Below, one piece after another: positions 7,630 to 13,507 of a DNA stretch of 18,429 nucleotides. The stretch covers positions 1-18,429 of the forward strand of contig DASTYE010000079.1 of assembly GCA_035765135.1 (NCBI GenBank), read 5' to 3'. This DNA comes from JAICNG01 sp035765135. GTDB lineage: Bacteria > Gemmatimonadota > Gemmatimonadetes > Gemmatimonadales > Gemmatimonadaceae. The notes beneath the pieces were generated by a model. That model saw only the letters and a program-made list of their open reading frames with translations, did no database searches and was not told where the DNA came from. Position 1 is the first letter of the stretch. Each line of letters starts with the position of its first letter. The position numbers were made by a program, and so were the translations under genes.

Positions 7630-8412
7630 ATGATCTCCATTCTCTTCGTAGTTCTCTCCGCGGTCGGGCCGTCGCCGATCGTGATCGACGAAGCGAGGCC
7701 CACTCACGTAGTGCAGCCGGAAGAGCCGCGGAGGGCTCGAGTCGACGCGCGCGGCGCGTCGCGAATCGTCATCGTTGCTCGCGCGGGGTGGCTGCGGGTG
7801 GAAGGCAAGTCAGACGCGACCGAGGTCGTCGCGGAGGGGACGGCGCGAGCTCCGCGGGATGACTTGCTCGACAAGATCACGCTCACGGGAACGCGCGAGG
7901 GCGATGTCGTGCGCATCGTCGTCGAGCTCCCCGATACGAAGGGCATGGAATGGGATTGGGATAACGACAACCCACCGTCGCTCGATCTCACCGTGAACGT
8001 GCCGTCGACCATTCCAGTCGAGATCGAGGACTCGAGCGGCGAGATGCGGGTGCACGGCACCGGTGCGCTGGAAATCAGGGATGGCTCAGGCGCCATTGAG
8101 ATCCGCGAGGTCGGTGGTGCCTTACGAGTGGAGGACGGTTCGGGGGGCGTCGAGATCGAGAACGTGCGGGGTGACGTGACCGTCGAGGACGGTTCGGGGG
8201 AGATCGACGTCCGCGACGTCACCGGATCGGTATCGTTGCGTGATGGCTCTGGCTCGATTACCGCGCGAGGCGTCGGCGGCTCGGTCCATGTGCTTCGGGA
8301 TGGCTCTGGCGGGATCCGCGTCATCGACGTAGGTGGGGACCTCATCGTCGAACGAGGGCGCAAGCGCGGGATCAGCTACGAGGGTGTGAAAGGCAAAGTC
8401 CGCGTCGAGTAA
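7630..8412 (+). CDS. DUF4097-type beta-strand-repeat protein, exported
   Basis: 260 aa from the ATG at 7630, chosen because CGGAGG lies 9 bases upstream and a short hydrophobic leader follows (MISILFVVLSAVGPSP). The open frame extends to 7531, but those codons give an arginine-rich, unlikely N-terminus. The second half is built of short repeats around a D-G-S-G core (EIRDGSGAIEIREVGG, RVEDGSGGVEIENVRG and so on), about 20 residues apart and repeated about six times. This predicts a right-handed beta-solenoid as in DUF4097/DUF2807 putative adhesins. The first half (IVIVARAGWLRVEGKSD) matches the usual DUF4097 start. Probably periplasmic or surface-located; no enzymatic residues are evident. 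It is transcribed divergently from the TonB receptor, which does not by itself imply a shared function. Confidence 0.8.
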   Translation: MISILFVVLSAVGPSPIVIDEARPTHVVQPEEPRRARVDARGASRIVIVARAGWLRVEGKSDATEVVAEGTARAPRDDLLDKITLTGTREGDVVRIVVELPDTKGMEWDWDNDNPPSLDLTVNVPSTIPVEIEDSSGEMRVHGTGALEIRDGSGAIEIREVGGALRVEDGSGGVEIENVRGDVTVEDGSGEIDVRDVTGSVSLRDGSGSITARGVGGSVHVLRDGSGGIRVIDVGGDLIVERGRKRGISYEGVKGKVRVE

Positions 8413-8436
8413 AGCAGCCGCCCCGATCCAAAACCC

Positions 8437-8472
8437 GACGCCCCTGACGGCAGGCCTGCCGTCAGGGGCGTC
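8437..8472. terminator. Perfect 36-bp palindrome between convergent genes
   Basis: The 36 bases are an exact palindrome (half-site GACGCCCCTGACGGCAGG) that would fold into a stem of about 16 bp with a GGCC loop. It lies 24 bases after the DUF4097 stop and 27 bases from the stop of the convergent lipoprotein gene. On the minus strand it is followed by GGGTTTT, so leftward termination is likely; the rightward side lacks a T run. Confidence 0.75.
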
Positions 8473-8499
8473 TCGCGTGCTCGCGTGAACGCCGCTTCG

Positions 8500-8991
8500 T
8501 CAGCTTCCCATGGTGATGAGCGGAGCGCACGCGACGATGCGGCTCGCGGAGCTCTGTGAGTCGTGGACATCCACGAAGAATTCACCGGTCGTGGGTGTCG
8601 TAAAGGGAAGCGTGATCGTGATGTCGCCACGGCCGTCGTTGCCGACGACGACGGGCTTGTAGAGGTCGGGCGATCCGATCACTCCGCGATCGTTGGTGCA
8701 GGAGCCCAGGTGGATGTGCCAGGCGTGCGATGATCCCGGCGCGGCGCCGAAGAGCGAGAGCATGGCGCGGGTCTCCGAGTACGAGTCGCCGCGCATCATG
8801 CTACCGCGGCCGCCGAGCGTGACGGTTGCCGCGCCGGTGATGGCGGCGGAGTCTCTCGCGCCGACGGGAGCAAGCGTGGCAATCCACCGTGATTCGAGGT
8901 CGACATCGCCGGTCTCGACCGCGAACTGGCGTTGAGCGCAGCCGGCGACGGCCAGGGCCGCCGCCGCAACGAACACGCGAGCGTAGCGCAT
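8500..8991 (-). CDS. Lipoprotein with a Cu/Zn superoxide dismutase-like fold
   Basis: 163 aa from the ATG at 8991, chosen for the strong GGGAGGA site 4 bases upstream and the lipoprotein signal peptide that starts there (MRYARVFVAAAALAVAGC; lipobox Cys18). The core resembles the Cu/Zn-SOD family: HAWHIHLGSC (His92 and His94 as the HxH pair, Cys98), a central VVVGNDGRGDITITLP strand pair, VDVHDS (His143) and RIVAC (Cys155, which would pair with Cys98). The zinc loop of true SODs (GGHFNP region and its Asp/His ligands) is absent and the domain is short. The fold, disulfide and perhaps some copper ligands are kept, but dismutase activity is doubtful. Probably membrane-anchored and facing the periplasm. 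I am fairly sure of the fold, less of the function. Confidence 0.65.
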   Translation of the reverse strand: MRYARVFVAAAALAVAGCAQRQFAVETGDVDLESRWIATLAPVGARDSAAITGAATVTLGGRGSMMRGDSYSETRAMLSLFGAAPGSSHAWHIHLGSCTNDRGVIGSPDLYKPVVVGNDGRGDITITLPFTTPTTGEFFVDVHDSQSSASRIVACAPLITMGS

Positions 8992-9051
8992 GGGATCCTC
9001 CCAGTGGGATACGGGGAATTGCTGCATGGGTGGGGCCAAGGGCTGACGGAG

Positions 9052-9110
9052 GGTGTTCGAGGGTGCCAAGTGAAGGTGTCGAGGGTGTCGAGGGTGTCGA
9101 GGGTGTCAAG
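9052..9110. repeat. 9-bp tandem repeat array, unit GGTGTCGAG
   Basis: Four contiguous 9-mers occupy 9075-9110: GGTGTCGAG three times, then GGTGTCAAG. Two degenerate units precede them (9052-9061 GGTGTTCGAG, 10 bases; 9062-9070 GGTGCCAAG), followed by a 4-base break. The array lies 61-119 bases upstream of the lipoprotein start and 51 bases upstream of the ArsR-type gene, within their shared promoter region. Copy number could vary by slippage. Confidence 0.85.
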
Positions 9111-9160
9111 GGGAAACCACACCTGCCCCAGTTGCACGAATCAATGGCGGCTCATACGTT

Positions 9161-9499
9161 ATGGCCGTGATTAGTACCACCGCACTCCTCGCTGCCCTCG
9201 CCGACCCCACCCGGTTCTCAATCGTCGATCGTCTACGGCCGGGGGAGCGGTGCGTCGGCGACCTTTGCGTGGAGGTGGGCGGCCGGCAGTCACTCATATC
9301 ATTTCATTTAAAGGTCTTGCGCGATGCTGGACTCGTCTCGGCCCGCAAGGAGGGGCGCACCGTCTGGTATTCGCTGGACCCCAGTGGGCTGAGCCGATTG
9401 GCGAAGTTGGTCGAGCGGCTGCGAGGCTCGAGCGATGCTACCACCCGCGCGCTACGAGCCGACGTCGACACATGCCGACAATACATCAACAATGTTTGA
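9161..9499 (+). CDS. ArsR/SmtB-family winged-helix transcription regulator
   Basis: 112 aa. ADPTRFSIVDRL, the recognition region (GRQSLISFHLKVLRDAGLV) and the wing (ARKEGRTVWYSLDP) are typical of ArsR-type dimeric repressors that leave DNA when metal or metalloid binds. At the site of the ArsR CxCxxC metalloid motif (ELCVCDLC) this protein has ERCVGDLC: Cys31 and Cys36 remain and the middle Cys is Gly33. A further Cys lies near the C-terminus (DTCRQY). Arsenite or another thiophilic ligand is possible but unproven. The ribosome site is weak. It is divergent from the lipoprotein gene and could control it through the repeat-bearing gap. No arsenic gene (arsB, arsC, arsM) is nearby. Its 3' end is 14 bases from the convergent glycosyltransferase. 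Confidence 0.9.
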   Translation: MAVISTTALLAALADPTRFSIVDRLRPGERCVGDLCVEVGGRQSLISFHLKVLRDAGLVSARKEGRTVWYSLDPSGLSRLAKLVERLRGSSDATTRALRADVDTCRQYINNV

Positions 9500-9513
9500 T
9501 TTGTTCGGCAAGC

Positions 9514-10767
9514 CTACGGGCGGCGCACGATCCTGACTCCGTAATCACGCTCGAACCGACCGTAGATCGGCGAGAAGGCGGCCTCGTCGTCGGCGCGCTC
9601 GTAGAAGAAGTCGAAATGACGGCAATAAAATGGGGCGATGTCGCGCGACCAGGGCCCCCCATCGTTCATCGCCTGGGCACGGAGGAGCTCATTCAAGCGC
9701 GCCCCGTTCACACGCGCGGAAATGTTTTCGATCGCCCAGGCCTGCGGCGAATAGCTTTTCGCGCGATCGAGAAAGCTCTCGATCTGCGGGGCGAGCGGCT
9801 CGCGTGAATCGAGCAACGTGCCGGTGTGCTCGTTGATATAGTCCTTCGATCCGATGACCGCGTCTCTATATACGCCGACCGGCGTGCCAGAGAACAGCGA
9901 TTCGGCGATTGAAATGTAGGAGCCCTCCTTTGCGCTGAGCGCGAGAAAGATCTTGGCCCGGGAGAGGAGGTCCGAGACGACTTCGTCCGGCGGTCCCTCG
10001 TGGATCTCGAGGCGATCGGCAACGCCGAACGCGGTGGCCTCTTCGAGCAACGTCTCCTTCGTTCGGTTGTCGATTCGAATGCCAACCAGCACGACTCTCA
10101 AGCGACGAGGCAGGTCGCGCAGCGCGCGGAAGAGATGCCAGTGCCGTTTGTAGCGGCTGAAGTTGGCCACCATGATGATGTCGATGTCCTTCCGGGGCGG
10201 CGGCGCATAGAAATCGGGGTTGACCCAGCTCGACGACTGAAACGGGAAGGCCACGACATCCTCATGGCGGTGTCGGCACAGCTCGTAATCGCTCGCCGAG
10301 GAAGGCATGAGAAACATCCGACGCGGGGCGCGAGCGACGTACTGATAGAGTGGCATCGAGTAGAAGGGATGCCACGTCGCCAAAAAGGCGATGTCGTATG
10401 AAGCCGTGATGTCGGGCAGCCGTGCATAACGCGCGAGCTTGGCGAGCTCCGGCTCGAACGACGTGAGCAGCACGCCGCGCTCGCCGGCGCCGTGGTCCGG
10501 CGCCTTGAGGATGATCGACCTGGCCAGTGTCACGGGCTCACCAGAAACGGGAAGGCCACGGGCGAGGGCGACCGCGCGCCGATAGGCCACCGGCGCCATC
10601 GGAGATCTCGGGTTGAAGCGGAGAAAATGATCGGCTGCGGTGAGGGCGTGCCGCTCTGGCGTGTACGCGAGGGGGAGGAACAAATGCGTCGCGAGCGCCT
10701 TCGGACGGTCACCCTTTCGCACGTAGTCGGCGAGCTCGAGCCTGCACCGCGTCATGAAGTGGCTCAC
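9514..10767 (-). CDS. GT-B glycosyltransferase, GT4-like (glycosyl transferase group 1)
   Basis: 417 aa from the GTG at 10767, which overlaps the stop of the upstream membrane-protein gene as GTGA and has AGGTG 8 bases before it. An ATG at 10755 is the alternative start. The open frame reaches 11097, but that part lies out of frame within the YihY-like gene and is not protein-like. The C-terminal half is a Rossmann donor-binding domain of the GT4 type: DIDIIMVANFSRYKRHWHL, VVLVGIRIDN, and the E-x7-E signature EGSYISIAE (Glu281, Glu289) followed by SLFSGTPVGVY. It likely transfers a sugar from a nucleotide-sugar at the cytoplasmic face, for an exopolysaccharide, glycolipid or other acceptor that cannot be named. 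Translational coupling with the membrane protein suggests a joint role. Confidence 0.85.
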   Translation of the reverse strand: MSHFMTRCRLELADYVRKGDRPKALATHLFLPLAYTPERHALTAADHFLRFNPRSPMAPVAYRRAVALARGLPVSGEPVTLARSIILKAPDHGAGERGVLLTSFEPELAKLARYARLPDITASYDIAFLATWHPFYSMPLYQYVARAPRRMFLMPSSASDYELCRHRHEDVVAFPFQSSSWVNPDFYAPPPRKDIDIIMVANFSRYKRHWHLFRALRDLPRRLRVVLVGIRIDNRTKETLLEEATAFGVADRLEIHEGPPDEVVSDLLSRAKIFLALSAKEGSYISIAESLFSGTPVGVYRDAVIGSKDYINEHTGTLLDSREPLAPQIESFLDRAKSYSPQAWAIENISARVNGARLNELLRAQAMNDGGPWSRDIAPFYCRHFDFFYERADDEAAFSPIYGRFERDYGVRIVRRP

Positions 10768-11657
10768 TCGATAGGCACCTGTGCCTGGCGCCGGCGTCGC
10801 TCGAGCGTGGCGTCGACGAGCCCGCCGAGGAGTACCGCGAGCGCGGAGAGAAAGAACCAGATGAGCAGGGCGATGACCGCGCCGATCGCGCCGTAGACGC
10901 GGCTGTAGTCGCGAATGTGCGTGAGGTAGAGACTGAAGATCACGGTTGCGAGCGCCCATAGGAGGGTCGCGACGCTCGCACCGAGCAGTGCCTCCAGCGC
11001 CCCGCCGCGTCGTCCCCGATCGGGGAGAAAGTAAAAGGCCAGCCACAGTGCCGTGAGCGGAAGCGCCGCCGCCATCGGCCACCGCACGACGTCCCACACC
11101 GCTGACAAGCCAAAAGCGCGCAATGCCGCGATTCCTCCGACGACGATGACCGTCCCGAGGACGATGAGGATCGAGCCGACGGCGAGAATCGCGAGGGCGA
11201 GCGCGCGGCGGCCAATCCAGCCTCTCCCCTCCGACACACCGTGAAGCTCGTTCAGCGCTTCCGTCAGCGCGGCGATGCCACTCGACCCCGCCCAGAACAG
11301 AATAATCGCGCCGATGGACAGCACTCCTGGCCGGCGCTCGCGGGCAAGCTCGGTGATGAAGTCATGGAGAAAGGCGGAGGCATCTGGGGGAGTGAGTGTG
11401 CGAACCACGGCGGTGATACGCGCAAACGTAACGTCCCCGCCGACGAAGCCGGTGAGAGTGAAGACGATGAGGAGCGCCGGGAATACCGAGAGAAAGAAGA
11501 AATACGCCATCTTCGCCGCCTCGCCCACGAAGTCGTGAGCGAGCAGACGTTGGACGATCTCGCGCCCAAAGGGCGGCAGTCGTTGAACGAGTCGGGAGAG
11601 AATCGTGTGCAGGGGAGGGGTAGCGAAGGGTTGAGGTGCCTGACGTCGCCGGTCCAT
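10764..11657 (-). CDS. YihY/virulence factor BrkB family inner-membrane protein
   Basis: 297 aa from the ATG at 11657, close to the usual family length of about 290. In-frame ATGs at 11687 and 11717 and an open frame to 11813 are alternatives, and no start has a strong ribosome site. Family features: an amphipathic N-terminal region (FGREIVQRLLAHD), the EAAKMAYFFFLSVFPALLIV segment, VLSIGAIILFWAGSSGIAALTEALN, then four more hydrophobic helices (about six in all) and a charged C-terminus. YihY/BrkB proteins are conserved inner-membrane proteins of uncertain role; the early label as ribonuclease BN is wrong. Its stop overlaps the GTG start of the glycosyltransferase, so the two form an operon. 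Confidence 0.9.
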   Translation of the reverse strand: MDRRRQAPQPFATPPLHTILSRLVQRLPPFGREIVQRLLAHDFVGEAAKMAYFFFLSVFPALLIVFTLTGFVGGDVTFARITAVVRTLTPPDASAFLHDFITELARERRPGVLSIGAIILFWAGSSGIAALTEALNELHGVSEGRGWIGRRALALAILAVGSILIVLGTVIVVGGIAALRAFGLSAVWDVVRWPMAAALPLTALWLAFYFLPDRGRRGGALEALLGASVATLLWALATVIFSLYLTHIRDYSRVYGAIGAVIALLIWFFLSALAVLLGGLVDATLERRRRQAQVPIE

Positions 11658-11816
11658 GACGCAAACTTTGCGCGTCGCCGACGACATGCTCCGGATCAGC
11701 CGAGCTGAATTAGTCATAGATTGGCACGTTTCCCGCTGAATCGCGTGCTGCTTTGAAAGCGACAGTATCGGTCGCAGAAAACGCGGCGCGCGGTTGCGCG
11801 GGGGAAAACGCACCCA

Positions 11817-13439
11817 GTGACATCCTTCGACCAGGCGGGAGTGGCTGCTTCGGAACGCCCGGATGCCTCACGCGCCGGTGGGCCGGCCATTGCCGTGGTG
11901 CTCGCGTCGACCGGAAGCCGGGACTGGCTCGGGGACTGCCTGGCTGTACTAGCGCCCGAATGTCTTAGAAACGGAGCTGATCTCATCGTGGCGCGAGCGG
12001 GTTCCGCGACAGCCATTCGCGAGCTGTCGGAGGCATATCCCTACGCCCGCTTCATTGGTGCCCCGCCAAAAACCACGACGAGAGAGCTTCGCCGTATGGG
12101 TGTCGCCGCATGTGCCGGCGACATCATCGCGCTTCTCGACGACACCGATGAAGGCTCGCTGCCCAACGAGCACTGGATGGAGCGGCTCGGCTGGCGACCC
12201 GCGGACTCGGCCGGAGGCGGGCGCGAGGCCGACGCGATCGGGAGCGTCCTCACGGTGGATGCCGTCGCCGGGGCGCCGACGGTACAGCTGGTGCCGCATC
12301 CCTCCTCGCCGACGCCCGTCACTGTGCGGCAGCCATACCTGTCGGTCGTGGTCCCCGTTCGTCAAGGCGCGGCCGACCTTCGTCACTCGCTCGAGGCACT
12401 GGTGCGGAGCGATCTACCGCGGACGGAGTGGGAGCTGATCGTCGTCGATGACGCGAGCACCGATGAGTCGGCACTCGTTGCGGCCGATTACGCAGACGTC
12501 GTCGTTCGCCTCCCCCGAACGCCGCGAGGTCCGGCGTACGCGAGAAATCGCGGCTTCGAGTACGCTCGAGGGGAGTACGTCGCCTTCATCGATGCGGACG
12601 TGTGCGTGCATCGCGATACGCTCGCGCGGTTCGTGCTCGTCCTCAGTCGCGAGCCCGAGGTGAGCGCCGTCTTTGGCTCGTTCGACGCCTCCCCCCCGGC
12701 TCGCGGCCTGGTGTCCCGGTATCGAAACCTGCTCGCGCATTACTACCACCACGCGCACGCTGGGCCCGCCGAGACGTTTTGGGCCTCGTGCGGCGCCATT
12801 CGCCGTGGAGCGTTCGTCGATGCCGGACTGTTCGACGAATGGCGCTTTTCTCGACGACAGATCGAGGACTTCGAGCTCGGCTATCAGCTTCGCGAGCGGG
12901 GACATCGGATCGTGCTTCGTCCGGAGATCCAGGCGACCTCGCTGAAACGATGGACTCTGGCGACGATGATCACGGCCGAATTTCAGGATCGGACCGTGCC
13001 GTGGATGCGGATCTTCGACCGGCGCGCCCCGGCGATGCGGCGGCGTCGGACGCGGCTGAGGACAGTCAAGACCGTGAACACCGGGCTCGTATGGCTCGCC
13101 GCGTCGTTCCTGTTCGGCGGATTGTGGGCCGCACGGGTCTGGCCGTTCGTCATCGCCGCCGCTTGTCTCCAGCTGGTGGTCGTCAACGACCTGGCGAAAT
13201 ACCGCCTGTTTGCACGTGAGCAGGGACTGACGTTCGCGCTCGCGGCGGTGCCGCTCCAGATGTTGTCATACGCCGTGAATGGTCTGGCCGTCACGCTGGG
13301 ATGGGTTCTTCGCGAGTTCGTCGGAGAGCCGGCGCCACCGGTGACGGTCGAGGCATTCTCCGAAGTAGGCGTGAAGATGTGGCCACCCGTGCCGACCAGG
13401 CGCGCGCAGGATACGCGCAAGACGATCACCGCCGGATAG
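11817..13439 (+). CDS. Membrane-anchored family 2 glycosyltransferase with a second, partial GT2-like half
   Basis: 540 aa from a GTG at 11817; GGGGGA lies about 12 bases upstream, so the start is not certain. Residues about 25-160 look like a reduced GT-A domain (IAVVLASTGSRDWLGDCLAV, FIGAPP, IIALLDDTDEG with Asp108-109/111). Residues 174-400 form a full GT2 domain: LSVVVPVRQG, WELIVVDDASTDES, ARNRGFEYARGEYVAFIDAD with the metal-binding DAD at 259-261, and later RRQIEDFELGYQLRERGH. The C-terminus (about 420-505) has two to three membrane helices. It would transfer sugar at the inner membrane. The NRPS gene follows after 68 bases with no terminator visible, so co-transcription is plausible; involvement in the same natural product is a guess. 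Confidence 0.82.
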   Translation: MTSFDQAGVAASERPDASRAGGPAIAVVLASTGSRDWLGDCLAVLAPECLRNGADLIVARAGSATAIRELSEAYPYARFIGAPPKTTTRELRRMGVAACAGDIIALLDDTDEGSLPNEHWMERLGWRPADSAGGGREADAIGSVLTVDAVAGAPTVQLVPHPSSPTPVTVRQPYLSVVVPVRQGAADLRHSLEALVRSDLPRTEWELIVVDDASTDESALVAADYADVVVRLPRTPRGPAYARNRGFEYARGEYVAFIDADVCVHRDTLARFVLVLSREPEVSAVFGSFDASPPARGLVSRYRNLLAHYYHHAHAGPAETFWASCGAIRRGAFVDAGLFDEWRFSRRQIEDFELGYQLRERGHRIVLRPEIQATSLKRWTLATMITAEFQDRTVPWMRIFDRRAPAMRRRRTRLRTVKTVNTGLVWLAASFLFGGLWAARVWPFVIAAACLQLVVVNDLAKYRLFAREQGLTFALAAVPLQMLSYAVNGLAVTLGWVLREFVGEPAPPVTVEAFSEVGVKMWPPVPTRRAQDTRKTITAG

Positions 13440-13494
13440 CGATCGACGCCGGCTCGGCACGAAAATTTCCGTCACGACGACGCTCTGAACTCGC

Positions 13495-13500
13495 GGGGGA
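13495..13500 (+). promoter_or_regulatory. Ribosome binding site deciding the NRPS start
   Basis: GGGGGA ends 7 bases before an in-frame TTG at 13508. The in-frame GTG at 13502 is only 1 base away, too close to use this site. The TTG is therefore the better start. Confidence 0.5.
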
Positions 13501-13507
13501 AGTGACG

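Noticed and set aside
7312..7707. Extension of the TonB receptor start to 7707
   Set aside because: It would bury the signal peptide about 130 residues inside the protein. The ATG at 7311 has a GAGGA site.
9052..9110. CRISPR array
   Set aside because: Units are 9 bases long and contiguous with no spacers, and no cas genes are near.
9485..9500. ATCAA-N6-TTGAT inverted repeat at the end of the ArsR-type gene as operator or terminator
   Set aside because: Arms are only 5 bp and A/T-rich, and the site is at the gene's 3' end. It could easily occur by chance.
10768..11097. N-terminal extension of the GT4-like glycosyltransferase to 11097
   Set aside because: These 110 codons overlap the YihY-like gene in another frame and are arginine-rich. 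Recognisable sequence begins right at the GTGA overlap.
13301..13507. Extension of the NRPS start back to 13301
   Set aside because: The segment overlaps the end of the GT2 gene out of frame and is not protein-like. A good ribosome site points to the TTG at 13508.
13440..13507. Separate promoter for the NRPS genes
   Set aside because: No credible -35/-10 pair was seen in the 68-base gap after the GT2 gene, so transcription from upstream is the simpler reading.
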